Notes under the pieces: model-generated | Database searches by the model: none | What the model saw: only the letters and a program-made list of their open reading frames with translations | Told to the model about the DNA's origin: nothing | NCBI RefSeq assembly: GCF_001512285.1 | Contig: NZ_LNUV01000006.1 | Coordinates: 1,786,361-1,850,360, forward strand | DNA length: 64,000 bases | Reading direction: 5' to 3' | Source of the DNA: Arthrobacter sp. EpRS71 | GTDB lineage: Bacteria; Actinomycetota; Actinomycetes; Actinomycetales; Micrococcaceae | Made by a program: the position numbers and the translations under genes | Part shown: positions 9,575-17,361 of the stretch, one piece after another | Layout of the letters: the number at the start of each line of letters is the position of its first letter | How positions within the stretch are numbered: position 1 is the first letter of the stretch

Positions 9575-9651
9575 AAGCACCTGCCACCCTCTTCGAGTGA
9601 GAACTGCGTGACGCTCTATACCTCGGACAGGAGGTGTGGAAGTATCGGCAA

Positions 9652-10149
9652 ATGGACCAATATCTGTGGGTGTTGAAGCAAGGTCAACGTGATTTGATTC
9701 GCGAATTGGAGCCCGCCAGGCTTGAGCTCCTCGATGAGGAAGGGCTGCTCCAGCTCCACAAACGGGTGCGGAAAGCCCGGAACAAATACACCACCAACTA
9801 CCGGCGCAAAGCAGCAGACGAGGTACTGGAGGCTGGTGGTCGCGGAGCGGCAGCCAACAAATCTGACAAAGCCCGTGCCCGCGCCCTGGTGTTCGAGGAA
9901 GCATTGTCCATGGTGAGTACCGAACTCGCCAGGGTGGCCCATGAGGCCGCGGAAGAGCTCAAGGACGAGCGGCTGGAACGCGCCGCCGCCGGCAAGTCCA
10001 CCGGACCGGAGACCAGTGGCTCCGGCACCTCCTCCACCGGCAATTCGGGCAGGGCGCGATCCCACCAAAAGACCACCGGTGCGGTAAAGCGCGACGCCTC
10101 CAGCCGCTCACAAGGCGCCCAACGCCAAGCCAAGAAGGATTCCCGCTAA
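9652..10149 (+). CDS. Hypothetical protein with charged helical body and disordered basic tail
   Basis: 165 aa from ATG 9652; a GTG at 9634 is in frame but sits directly on the GGAGG. Residues 1-115 are charged and probably helical (LIRELEPARLELLDEEGLLQLHKRVRKARNKY). From about residue 115 the protein is Ser/Gly/Thr-rich and ends basic (QRQAKKDSR). No family is recognised. It lies alone between the CDF gene and the convergent Asp23-type operon. The basic tail could bind nucleic acid, but nothing else supports that. Confidence 0.6.
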   Translation: MDQYLWVLKQGQRDLIRELEPARLELLDEEGLLQLHKRVRKARNKYTTNYRRKAADEVLEAGGRGAAANKSDKARARALVFEEALSMVSTELARVAHEAAEELKDERLERAAAGKSTGPETSGSGTSSTGNSGRARSHQKTTGAVKRDASSRSQGAQRQAKKDSR

Positions 10150-10199
10150 ACCCACCTGCGTGGAGTTGCCAATGAGATGCCAACCACTGCATTTAACTG

Positions 10200-10586
10200 T
10201 CAACTCACGGGCTGTACCTTCACTACATAAACCTCGACGGCGGCAGGCCGGGGGAGCAGGTGATTCCGGACAGCTTCGGCTACTTTCCGCGCCACTTTGG
10301 GTGCGGGGAGGACGGTGCCCACGCCGATCCTGACTTTCACAGCCAGTGGATCTGCATCGCCGGAGACGGCCACCAGCGGAAGGCTTTCGCCCGTCACGGC
10401 AGCTATCGCCGCTCCTGCTATCGACTGCCACAAGGGTTGGGCCGGATACACGGCTGTGACTCCCTCCACGGCTTGGATGACCCGGAGCAGTTCCTCTGCC
10501 ACTGCGGACGGAGCAGTGGCATGGGGTTCAGCTACGGGCGAGGTTTCCGAGGGGGAGAAGCTCGCGGGTTCCAGATGCTCGGTCAT
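10200..10586 (-). CDS. Asp23/Gls24-like small protein
   Basis: 128 aa, the last gene of the minus-strand stress operon. After a Pro/Ser/Ala-rich leader the body reads VIQAVEGVTAVYPA, then VRIGVGTVLPAPKVARKVAEAVRNHL and VEVYVVKV. This strand-helix-strand order matches Asp23 (DUF322) proteins, although the family hallmark is weak. Its ATG overlaps the stop of the upstream anti-sigma/Asp23 fusion by 4 nt (ATGA), so it is translationally coupled. In the family such proteins sit at the cytoplasmic membrane through an AmaP-type anchor. Confidence 0.6.
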   Translation of the reverse strand: MTEHLEPASFSPSETSPVAEPHATAPSAVAEELLRVIQAVEGVTAVYPAQPLWQSIAGAAIAAVTGESLPLVAVSGDADPLAVKVRIGVGTVLPAPKVARKVAEAVRNHLLPRPAAVEVYVVKVQPVS

Positions 10587-11269
10587 GGCAGGTCCTCCCT
10601 CTCAGAGGGAATGGGCTCAGGAGGCGGGAGCGTAGCCGCAGCCGTGGGGGTGGTTGGTGTGGGCGTGGCGGGCAGTTCCAGGACGTCTGTCACGGTGATG
10701 TTGATCGCCTCAATGGTCAGCTCCGTCTGGAAGGCCAGCGTCTTGGCCAGTTCGCGGCGCAACTCGGCAGCACGTTCCTCCATGGGGTGACCGTAGACCA
10801 CGGCTATCTCCACATCCACAATGATCCCGGCTCCTGATGTGCTGTTCTCATCTGCTGTGTTGCTCTCACCTCCGGCGAGATCGCCGTGCAACCGGCACTT
10901 GCCTGCAGCGGTGCCCGGAAGAGCATCGGCAACGGAACGGATGAGTGCCGTGATGGCTCCTTCGGTTTCCCAGAGGGTGTCATGCGGGTTCTCGGTCCGC
11001 AGGGGTATGTTCCTGCCGGGTCGCAATTCCAGCCGAAGGTTATCCAGTATGGACTGCATCCAGTCGTCGTGGCCCGAGCCTGCGTCCGCCAGATCCGAGC
11101 TGAGCAGCTCACTGCCAAGTTCGGAGAGGCGGCGCAACGAGGCAAGGCCGGCCTGGCATTCAGGGCAGGACCGGAGATGGGCGGGATCCGCGATCTCTCC
11201 GGTGTCCAGATAGGTGCTCAGCTCAGCAAGGCTGTGCCCGCATTCCAAGGCATCGCCGGGAGTGTTCAT
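10583..11269 (-). CDS. Zinc anti-sigma domain fused to an Asp23-like domain
   Basis: 228 aa from ATG 11269, which lies 7 nt after GGAGG and overlaps the sigma-factor stop as ATGA. Residues 8-60 carry an anti-sigma zinc motif: H31-x3-C35-x2-C38 (HLRSCPEC) with an earlier Cys-Gly-His at 10-12. Residues 75-205 look Asp23-like: WETEGAITALIRSVADALPG, then GIIVDVEIAVVYGHPMEERAAELRREL and IEAINITVTDVLEL. The tail is Pro/Thr-rich. I infer that it sequesters the sigma factor encoded just upstream and that the Asp23-like part links this switch to the envelope proteins of the same operon. The fusion is a reading of motifs, not a database match. Confidence 0.7.
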   Translation of the reverse strand: MNTPGDALECGHSLAELSTYLDTGEIADPAHLRSCPECQAGLASLRRLSELGSELLSSDLADAGSGHDDWMQSILDNLRLELRPGRNIPLRTENPHDTLWETEGAITALIRSVADALPGTAAGKCRLHGDLAGGESNTADENSTSGAGIIVDVEIAVVYGHPMEERAAELRRELAKTLAFQTELTIEAINITVTDVLELPATPTPTTPTAAATLPPPEPIPSEREDLP

Positions 11270-11862
11270 CGCCATTCCTCCATCGTGCGCGCAAGAGTGA
11301 TCCGTGCCCGGGCCAAGCGGCCGCGAACACTTGCCGGGCTGATATTCAACGTCAGTGCGATCTCCTCGTAGCTCTGGTCATTGAACTCCTTAAGCACCCA
11401 ACATCGGCGTTGTTCCTCAGGGAGCAGGGCGAGCGCCGCTTTCAGGGCCTCCACGCGTGAGGTGTTAACTGCGTTGTGCTCGGGGTCCGTCGACTGCGGT
11501 TTGCTGTGCTCTTCCACGTGGTTCTCCGCACGGTTTTCCAGATCATCCAAGCCCAGGTGATGCCGGCGTTTCCGGAGGTGGTCGATGCTGCGGCTGCCCA
11601 CTATCCTGAGCAACCATCCCTTGACAGCTGCAGGGTCCCGAAGGTTTTCCAGTTGCTTCCAAGCCTGGACAAGGGTTTCCTGCACGACGTCGTCCGCGTC
11701 GGCCAGCGAACCGGTCAATCGGCGGGCCGTGGCGCGCATCAAGGGGCCGTGGCGCCGGGCGAGTGCTTCGAAGGCTGCGGTGTCACCGTCTGCCGCCCGG
11801 CCAGCCAGCAGAGCATCGGGCACGAGGTCCAGTTGGTGCTGCGCTGATGGTGAACCAGTCAC
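11266..11862 (-). CDS. ECF-type RNA polymerase sigma factor
   Basis: 198 aa. Region 2 is at about residues 25-95 (ALARRHGPLMRATARRLTG, then DADDVVQETLVQAWKQLENLRDPAAVKGWLLRIVGSR). Region 4 is at about residues 135-190, with LPEEQRRCWVLKEFNDQSYEEIA followed by a helix-turn-helix. The linker is acidic and rich in His and Glu. The GTG start is at 11862, after GGAAGG. The stop overlaps the next gene, a zinc anti-sigma fusion, which is the standard sigma/anti-sigma gene order. It presumably directs a stress regulon that may include this operon; I could not identify a matching promoter with confidence. Confidence 0.88.
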   Translation of the reverse strand: MTGSPSAQHQLDLVPDALLAGRAADGDTAAFEALARRHGPLMRATARRLTGSLADADDVVQETLVQAWKQLENLRDPAAVKGWLLRIVGSRSIDHLRKRRHHLGLDDLENRAENHVEEHSKPQSTDPEHNAVNTSRVEALKAALALLPEEQRRCWVLKEFNDQSYEEIALTLNISPASVRGRLARARITLARTMEEWR

Positions 11863-11975
11863 GTTTTCTGCCTTCCCAATCCGCCGTGGTCGAGGGTCTT
11901 AGTGGTCATCGTCATGCACAGATGCGAACGTGCCGGGACGGTCCCGCCTGCCCGCGGAACCGTCCCGAAAGGACG

Positions 11976-12206
11976 CTACTTCTTGGTGAAGCCTTCTTTG
12001 AGCTTCTGAGCCGCATCCTTGATGTTCTCGGTGATATCTGCGGCGGCGTCTTTGACCTTTTCGCCGGCCTGCTGGATCTTGGCCTGTGCTTGATCGTTCT
12101 GGCCCTCGCGCTCCAGGGATTGGTCGCCAGTGAGCTTTCCGGCGCCTTCCTTTGCGGCACCGAGGTGTTCGGTGGCGGCATTGTTGATCTTGTCGTTGAT
12201 TCCCAT
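11976..12206 (-). CDS. CsbD-family stress protein
   Basis: 76 aa, highly charged and helical with no hydrophobic core: NDKINNAATEHLGAAKEGAGKL, then EREGQNDQAQAKIQQAGEKVKD. This is the CsbD signature. Such proteins are small soluble general-stress proteins of unknown mechanism, sigma-B controlled in Bacillus. AAAAGGG precedes the ATG. It lies between the AmaP-like gene and the sigma factor on the same strand, with a near-perfect hairpin at 12228-12250 upstream, so it may be transcribed separately from the genes before it. Confidence 0.85.
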   Translation of the reverse strand: MGINDKINNAATEHLGAAKEGAGKLTGDQSLEREGQNDQAQAKIQQAGEKVKDAAADITENIKDAAQKLKEGFTKK

Positions 12207-12227
12207 GGTGTTCCCTTTTCTTGTTGT

Positions 12228-12250
12228 GCGCGGGTCCTATGGAACCGCGC
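12228..12250. terminator. GC-rich hairpin inside the stress operon
   Basis: GCGCGGGTCC (12228-12237) pairs with GGAACCGCGC (12241-12250) with one mismatch and a 3-nt loop. It lies between the AmaP-like gene and csbD. There is no T-run on the minus strand, so it may be a processing or attenuation site. Confidence 0.4.
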
Positions 12251-12279
12251 GTGTTTTCAGTGGAAAATCTGAAAGCCGG

Positions 12280-12885
12280 TCACCGCGCACGCCGGGATCC
12301 GGCAAGCTGTGTGCGGGTGCCGCTGGTAATTCGGACCAGGGCGGGCAGTGGATGTCCCAGCCATGCATCTGTTGTCCGGAGAAGCTGGTCCACTGTGTCC
12401 GCGAGGTCCTTGGGGGATGCCCCTCTCCGGGCCTCCACACGAACCTGAAGCGCGGTGCCGCGGCGGGATTCCCAGGCCGAGACGGATGTTGAGAGCACGT
12501 CGGTGTTCCCGCTGAGGGCTTCACGGATGGCGGTGGAAATCAGTCCGGCGTCTATGACCGTTCGTCCGGCCGTGCCTTCTGATTGCTCGGCCAGGCGGGG
12601 GTTTTTACCGCCGCCCTGGCTTGCCAGCCAGGCAACGCTGAGGGCAGCGCCCACCAGGGGCACGGCAACTCCCAGCACCAGCCACCAACTCCGAACGGGA
12701 TCGGGCAGGGGCGCCGTTCCGGCAAGGCTGCGGGCTTGCTCCCGCACGGAGGATGCCGTGGTGGTCCAAAGGTCCGCGAACCATGGGAGGGTTCCGGCCG
12801 CGATGAGTGCGGCACCGGTACCCAGCAGGAGGATTCCCACCAGGGTCAGCAGAACGCGGTTGAGCGCCCGATTGGTGTTTCTCAT
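12280..12885 (-). CDS. Membrane protein, AmaP-like (Asp23 anchor type)
   Basis: 201 aa. Two membrane helices (LLTLVGILLLGTGAALIAAG near residue 12 and WWLVLGVAVPLVGAALSVAWL near residue 67) precede a cytoplasmic domain of about 100 residues (IDAGLISTAIREAL, then TALQVRVEARRGASPKDLADTVDQLL). This is the layout of alkaline-shock membrane anchor AmaP, which tethers Asp23 in Firmicutes. It overlaps the upstream gene by 4 nt. The family call rests on gene context and architecture. Confidence 0.65.
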   Translation of the reverse strand: MRNTNRALNRVLLTLVGILLLGTGAALIAAGTLPWFADLWTTTASSVREQARSLAGTAPLPDPVRSWWLVLGVAVPLVGAALSVAWLASQGGGKNPRLAEQSEGTAGRTVIDAGLISTAIREALSGNTDVLSTSVSAWESRRGTALQVRVEARRGASPKDLADTVDQLLRTTDAWLGHPLPALVRITSGTRTQLAGSRRAR

Positions 12886-13463
12886 TGCCCTACCGCTCCT
12901 TCTTTCAGAACCTGGACGCCGGACGTCACCCGGCGGTGGAGCCCGTAGGTGGCCAGTTCGCCGTCCACCACTTCCCGGACGTTTTCCACCGCAAGCGGTT
13001 GGCCCGACGTCGGCCGCACTTGTACGCGTACCGAGCGTCCACCCACGGTGGTGGTCGCCTGACCCGGTGCAAGGCCGGCAGCAAGCCGAACCCTGCCGGA
13101 AACGGCTGCTGCAATGACGTCGTCGTCCACCACTATTGCTGCGCGCTCACTGTCGAGAGCACGGCGGTGCCGCCGTCCCCTCCCCACCGCAAGTCCGAGA
13201 AACAGCAAGCCCAGCGCGGCCACGCCGATTCCGGCCGCGGTCATGCCCGCCGGGATGGTGTTTGCTGGAAGATCCTGCAGCCACCGCAGCATCATGGCCG
13301 GGCTGGCCAGCACGGGCTGATCCTTGAGCAACCACAACACGGACTCGAGCGTCAGCCACAGGAAGACAGCCAGCAGGACTGATGCGGTCAGTAGGGAGGC
13401 GACAGCGCGTGAAGAGTGCGTTTCCCGCCGGATCAAGCGTCGGATCTGTGGATCCTGGCTCAT
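12882..13463 (-). CDS. Membrane protein of the Asp23 cluster (DUF6286-like)
   Basis: 193 aa. A basic N-terminus (RRLIRRETHSSR) is followed by two membrane helices (LLTASVLLAVFLWLTLESVLWLL and AAGIGVAALGLLFLGLAVG) and a soluble C-terminal domain (VDDDVIAAAVSGRVRLAAGLAPGQATTTVGGRSVRVQVRP). Actinobacterial Asp23 loci often carry such DUF6286 proteins next to an AmaP-like one. The two membrane proteins here look like distant paralogues with the same two-helix plus domain plan. The start overlaps the upstream stop as ATGA. Confidence 0.65.
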   Translation of the reverse strand: MSQDPQIRRLIRRETHSSRAVASLLTASVLLAVFLWLTLESVLWLLKDQPVLASPAMMLRWLQDLPANTIPAGMTAAGIGVAALGLLFLGLAVGRGRRHRRALDSERAAIVVDDDVIAAAVSGRVRLAAGLAPGQATTTVGGRSVRVQVRPTSGQPLAVENVREVVDGELATYGLHRRVTSGVQVLKEGAVGQ

Positions 13464-13834
13464 GTCACTCTCCTTTCCTTGGGCTGATCCTGCTTGCCGC
13501 CCGTGAGGCGGATATCCACCCGGCCGATTTCCAGCCCGGTCAGTTCCGCTCCGCGGGAAGCGATCTCGGTGCGGGCGTGCTGCGCCAGTTCGAAGACGGT
13601 GCCTGTACCGTTTCGCGGCCCCAAAAGTGGGGGAAGCGTCAACTTGACGGAGACGCTGACCCCGAGCTTGCCGTCGTCGTCCTCCAGGGCGGCCGTCACG
13701 TTGTCTCTGCTGACGCGGAAGGCGCGGGCGGTGACGGCTTCAACGGTGTGCCGAATCGCGTGATGGGTTATCCGGTTGTGCCCCAGGGTCTCCCTGTCTG
13801 CGACGCGGTCCATGGTGGCGGTTGTCCCGCTCAT
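13460..13834 (-). CDS. Asp23-like small protein
   Basis: 124 aa. The order helix (THHAIRHTVEAVTARAF), strand (NVTAALEDDDGKLGVSVSVKLTLP), long helix (TVFELAQHARTEIASRGAEL), strand (GLEIGRVDIRLTG) matches the Asp23/Gls24 fold, although sequence identity to classic members looks low. It is overlapped by 4 nt on both sides and sits between a DUF2273-like protein and the DUF6286-like membrane protein. The presumed role is as a cytoplasmic partner of the membrane anchors. Confidence 0.6.
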   Translation of the reverse strand: MSGTTATMDRVADRETLGHNRITHHAIRHTVEAVTARAFRVSRDNVTAALEDDDGKLGVSVSVKLTLPPLLGPRNGTGTVFELAQHARTEIASRGAELTGLEIGRVDIRLTGGKQDQPKERRVT

Positions 13835-14022
13835 GAGGATGAGCGCTTGCCCCGCAAGGCATCCAGCACCCCGCGAAGGTCAAGCTTTCCCTCGGCCGAG
13901 CGGCCCAGCACCGCTCCGATTCCCATGAACAGTGCTGTGAGCAGGAGGCCCCAGAAACCGAAGGCAAGACCCGCGAGGGCCAGCACTGCGCCTATGGCCA
14001 GGCCCGCGATGGTGGGGCTCAC
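13831..14022 (-). CDS. Small DUF2273-like membrane protein
   Basis: 63 aa with two closely spaced membrane helices (IAGLAIGAVLALAGLAFGFWG and LLLTALFMGIGAVLG), then a short polar tail (LDLRGVLDALRGKRSSS). DUF2273 proteins of this size usually sit next to asp23. The GTG start overlaps the stop of the upstream Asp23 gene by 4 nt. The function is unknown; a membrane scaffold role is an inference from context. Confidence 0.7.
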   Translation of the reverse strand: MSPTIAGLAIGAVLALAGLAFGFWGLLLTALFMGIGAVLGRSAEGKLDLRGVLDALRGKRSSS

Positions 14023-14501
14023 GCTACCCTCGGCTCACGCTCGGACTCTTCGACGTCGGCGTCTTCGGAGGGTACGTGGATGTCAGTGATGGTGACGTTG
14101 ACCTCTGTGACTTCCATGCCCACCAAGTCCTCGATCGCGGTGTAGACGGCGTCACGTGCGTTGTCTGCGACCTCCTGAAGCGGGTGCGGGTATTCGACAA
14201 CCAGAGTTACGTCCACAGCCACCTGTGTCTGTCCGACTTCCACGTTGACGCCTTGAGTGAGGTCCTTCTGACCCACCTTTTCGCGGAGGTTGCCGATTGC
14301 CCTGGCTGCCCCGCCGCCGAGGGCATGGACGCCGGGAATTTCCTGGATGGCGATGCCTGCAATCTTTGCTACTACGCCGTCGGCCACTGTGGTGGCGCCG
14401 CGGCCGTCCTTACCCTTGTTCGGGGTGTCCAGCAGGGGTGCGGAAGTGTTCTGCGCGTTCTTGGCCGGAACGTCTGCGGGGGTGTGCGTTTGGATCGTCA
14501 T
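14019..14501 (-). CDS. Asp23/Gls24-family envelope stress response protein
   Basis: 160 aa from ATG 14501 (MTIQTHT), 8 nt after GAGGAG; an in-frame codon at 14549 lacks a ribosome site. The core is clear Asp23: GVVAKIAGIAIQEIPGVHALGG, then VNVEVGQTQVAVDVTLVVEYPHPLQEVADNARDAVYTAIEDLVGMEVTEVNVTITDIHVP. The tail is acidic. This is the first and best conserved gene of the minus-strand operon 14501 to 10200, in which most genes overlap by 4 nt. Family members accumulate under alkaline or cell-wall stress. Confidence 0.88.
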   Translation of the reverse strand: MTIQTHTPADVPAKNAQNTSAPLLDTPNKGKDGRGATTVADGVVAKIAGIAIQEIPGVHALGGGAARAIGNLREKVGQKDLTQGVNVEVGQTQVAVDVTLVVEYPHPLQEVADNARDAVYTAIEDLVGMEVTEVNVTITDIHVPSEDADVEESEREPRVA

Positions 14502-14693
14502 GACGATCACTCCTCTCAGTTGGTTGCGGCGTTTGTTGTGCGCCGTCATAGATAAGACGTACTGGCGTCGGCATTCCTCACGCTCAATATTCTGTGACGT
14601 GCATCACACCTTCTGCGGACATGGGTAGCGGATTTAGTTAGATTGTCATATAACTAGTTTTCCGAGACATATTCTTACACGGGAGGGCACCAC

Positions 14694-15008
14694 ATGACTG
14701 CAGTAGTTGTCAGGGCAGCGCGAAACGAGGCTGTCCCCGGTGTGGGGCCAGGGGCAAACGCGGCGCCGGAAGCACGCGTGGCACCAGAGTTGGCTGCCAG
14801 CGCGTCCGGTGCTTCGCAGAGGACCGGTTTGTTGGACGAGGTGTGGACGGCCTCCGCGCGTGTCGAGGGCCTTCAGTGGGAGATGGACGAAGCCGAGGGC
14901 TGCTTAGCTGCGGCCATGCGAAAAGCTACTGCGGGCGGGGCGGGCCTTCCGGACCTTGCGATCGCATCGGGATTGAGTTTTGCCCGGATTGAGCGACTTC
15001 TGGAATAG
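14694..15008 (+). CDS. Hypothetical small protein
   Basis: 104 aa; GGGAGGG lies 6 nt before the ATG. The N-terminal 45 residues are Ala/Gly/Pro-rich and probably disordered. The rest is helical (GLLDEVWTASARVEGLQWEMDEAEGCLAAAMRKA) and ends in a motif that resembles a short helix-turn-helix (GLPDLAIASGLSFARIERLLE). It is divergent from the Asp23 operon. No family is recognised. Confidence 0.65.
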   Translation: MTAVVVRAARNEAVPGVGPGANAAPEARVAPELAASASGASQRTGLLDEVWTASARVEGLQWEMDEAEGCLAAAMRKATAGGAGLPDLAIASGLSFARIERLLE

Positions 15009-15059
15009 CGCGCCCGGATCGGCTGCGCCTGGCCGGGGGTCCGGCCCACAGCGCTTGGT

Positions 15060-15081
15060 GGAAATCTTGAGGAAATCTTGA
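15060..15081 (+). repeat. Tandem 11-bp direct repeat
   Basis: GGAAATCTTGA occurs twice in tandem (15060-15070 and 15071-15081), about 90 bp ahead of the small gene at 15171. It could be a paired activator site. Confidence 0.5.
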
Positions 15082-15170
15082 GATGACCCGGCGTCCTTCT
15101 TGAGGAGACCGTCCGATGGTTGAAACATCAGCCAATCAGCTGACGGGAACTTCCAGGAAGGACCACCGAA

Positions 15171-15374
15171 ATGACTGACCAGATCTCCGCCAAGTCCGTG
15201 ACTGCCGGCGCCGCCCACCCAAAGTCCGATGCTCTCGCCGGCTCTGCGGATGCCGCGGGCCATGCCGGAGACGCTGCTGGACAGGCCCGCGCGGTGGCGG
15301 CTATCCGTGCGCAGTTCAACCCCCTTGGTGCGGGTCTCCGGAGCATCTGGCCGCAGTCGGTCGTCGGATTCTAG
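15171..15374 (+). CDS. Small Ala/Gly-rich hypothetical protein
   Basis: 67 aa, starting at ATG 15171 after AAGGACC. It is rich in Ala, Gly and Asp (AGSADAAGHAGDAAGQARA), with a final GLRSIWPQSVVGF. No fold or family can be assigned. It is supported by a plausible ribosome site and a strong terminator 20 nt after its stop, which argue for a real short transcript. Confidence 0.5.
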   Translation: MTDQISAKSVTAGAAHPKSDALAGSADAAGHAGDAAGQARAVAAIRAQFNPLGAGLRSIWPQSVVGF

Positions 15375-15393
15375 GACGCTATAGCTTCTGACT

Positions 15394-15431
15394 CGGGCAG
15401 GGACCTTTCTCGTCGGGAAGGTACCTGCCCG
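15394..15431 (+). terminator. Strong hairpin terminator
   Basis: The arms CGGGCAGG-G-ACCTT and AAGGT-A-CCTGCCCG (15394-15431) pair with a single mismatch over a 10-nt loop, followed by ACGTCGTTT. It ends the small gene at 15171. Confidence 0.7.
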
Positions 15432-15494
15432 ACGTCGTTTAAGGGACGATGGAGTCTCATGCAACAAATAAGGAGGCTTGTCATCAAGGACGAG

Positions 15495-16298
15495 ATGCGA
15501 AGGGCCGCTGATGTGGCCGAGGATGCCGCCAATTCGCAAACTTTCGCAGCTGTTGCCCGGGCGGGCTATGCCGTGAGCGGCCTGCTGCACATACTCATTG
15601 GCGTCATCGCAATCCAACTCGCGGTGGGTCGTAGCGGTGAAGCTGACGTCAGCGGCGCGGTGACCGAGTTGGCCGGCAAGCCAGCCGGACCGCTCCTGCT
15701 CTGGGCCTGTTTTGCGGCCTGCGCGGCGCTGGCCCTGTGGCAACTGGGAAATGCCATCCTTGGATACCGGAACGTCTCGGACAACAAACTGACCAAGAGG
15801 CTCTCTGCTCTGGGGCAGGCCCTGGTGTTCGCTGCCCTGGCTGCCACCATCATGTCCTTTGTCCTGGGGCAGGGGAAGAACAGCCGGGAGTCCAGCAGCG
15901 ACTTCACCGTGACTCTCATGAAGGCGCCGTTCGGAGTATTCCTGCTCATTGCCATCGGCGCGGGCATCGCCATTACGGGCATCGTGTTTGCTGTTCGCGG
16001 CTTCCGGAAGAAATTCACCAAGGACCTCTCGTTGTCCTCCCATCAGTCCGTGCATAAGTTCCAGCTCTGGGTGGGTGTGGTGGGCTACATCGCCAAGGGG
16101 ATCGCACTGTTCCTGGTGGGCCTGCTGGTGGTTATCGCCGCGGTCAGGGCCCAGCCCGAACAATCAACAGGGCTTGACGGAGGTCTCAAGGCCCTGAAGG
16201 AGCAGCCGTACGGACCCTATCTGTTGGCTGCAGTGGCGCTCGGTCTCATCGCGTACGGGCTGTTCCTGATGGTCAAAGCGAGGACGCTCCGAACCTGA
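15495..16298 (+). CDS. DUF1206 membrane protein
   Basis: 267 aa from ATG 15495 (MRRAADV), which follows AAGGA; an ATG at 15459 is also in frame. Six membrane segments occur as three similar pairs, each opening with a motif like ARAGYAVSGLLHILIGVIAIQLA, KAPFGVFLLIAIGAGIAITGIVFA or VGYIAKGIALFLVGLLVVIAA. This threefold two-helix repeat is the DUF1206 hallmark. The function is not known; the proteins are common in actinobacteria and cyanobacteria. Confidence 0.85.
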   Translation: MRRAADVAEDAANSQTFAAVARAGYAVSGLLHILIGVIAIQLAVGRSGEADVSGAVTELAGKPAGPLLLWACFAACAALALWQLGNAILGYRNVSDNKLTKRLSALGQALVFAALAATIMSFVLGQGKNSRESSSDFTVTLMKAPFGVFLLIAIGAGIAITGIVFAVRGFRKKFTKDLSLSSHQSVHKFQLWVGVVGYIAKGIALFLVGLLVVIAAVRAQPEQSTGLDGGLKALKEQPYGPYLLAAVALGLIAYGLFLMVKARTLRT

Positions 16299-16375
16299 GC
16301 TGCTGGGTTTAGGAGCCGGGGAGGCTGGGTACAGGGCAAAAGTACCGTTCATTGCTATCCGAAAGGGGCAGAACC

Positions 16376-17311
16376 ATGACTCAAGGTGATCCGAACCCGG
16401 GCGACAGGCCGCAAACCGACGGGAACCGCCTCAGCTCCGCACCATCGGATCCCCGCAGCGGGTACCACTCCGGCGAATTTCCGCGGCAGGAGCAGGAGCA
16501 GCCCGGCCTCACCAAGCCGCTGGATCCACAACCGGACCACGGTGAGAAAAGCTATGTGGGGCACGGACGCCTCCAGGGTAAGACCGCCCTCATCACCGGC
16601 GGCGACTCCGGCATCGGCGCTGCAGTAGCCATCGCCTACGCGCGTGAAGGCGCCAACGTAGCCATCAGCTATCTTCCGGAGGAAGAAGAGGACGCGAGGT
16701 CGACGGCGGAATGGATCCGTGAGTGCGGATCGAAAGTCCTGTTGCTGCCCGGTGACGGACGGGATGAAAGCTTCGCGGCCCAGATCGTGGAACGTACAGT
16801 GCAGGAGCTTGGCGGGCTCAACGTGGTGGTGCTGAACGCGGCGTACCAGAAGAACCGCGAAGGACTGGAGACCATCCCCACTGAGGAGTTTGACCGAGTC
16901 TTCAAGACCAATCTGTACTCCCTTATCTGGACGGCACAGGCAGCCATTCCGCATCTCCGCCCGGGCGCGTCCATCATTGTCACGGCCTCCATTCAGGCTT
17001 TCAATCCCTCTGCCCAATTGATCGACTACGCCATGACCAAAGCAGCCCAGGTGGCCTTTACCAAGGCCATGGCGGAGGAACTCGGCCCCCAGGGAATCCG
17101 CGTCAACGCTGTGGCGCCAGGTCCCATCTGGACTCCGCTGATCCCCGCCACCGAATGGCCGGATAAGCTTCCCGCCTTCGGGCAGGACACGCCGCTGGGC
17201 CGGGCTGGCCAGCCTGCTGAGCTGGCGCCCGCTTACGTCCTGCTGGCGTCCGACGAAGGATCCTACATTTCAGGGGCAGTCCTTCCCGTCACGGGTGGCA
17301 AGGGGCTCTGA
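16376..17311 (+). CDS. SDR-family oxidoreductase (YghA-like)
   Basis: 311 aa from ATG 16376. An N-terminal extension of about 50 polar residues precedes a classical SDR domain: ALITGGDSGIG (NAD(P) loop), VLNAAY (NNAG equivalent), ITASIQAF with the catalytic Ser, YAMTK with the catalytic Tyr and Lys, and VNAVAPGPIWTPL. Extended-N-terminus SDRs of this kind (E. coli YghA, Bacillus general-stress members) reduce aldehydes or ketones. The location next to the stress cluster fits a stress role, but the substrate is unknown. It is convergent with the AraC gene. Confidence 0.87.
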   Translation: MTQGDPNPGDRPQTDGNRLSSAPSDPRSGYHSGEFPRQEQEQPGLTKPLDPQPDHGEKSYVGHGRLQGKTALITGGDSGIGAAVAIAYAREGANVAISYLPEEEEDARSTAEWIRECGSKVLLLPGDGRDESFAAQIVERTVQELGGLNVVVLNAAYQKNREGLETIPTEEFDRVFKTNLYSLIWTAQAAIPHLRPGASIIVTASIQAFNPSAQLIDYAMTKAAQVAFTKAMAEELGPQGIRVNAVAPGPIWTPLIPATEWPDKLPAFGQDTPLGRAGQPAELAPAYVLLASDEGSYISGAVLPVTGGKGL

Positions 17312-17361
17312 TCCGCGGTGGCTCGGCTCATTGGCGCCAGTCACTTCTTGGAACCGCTTTG

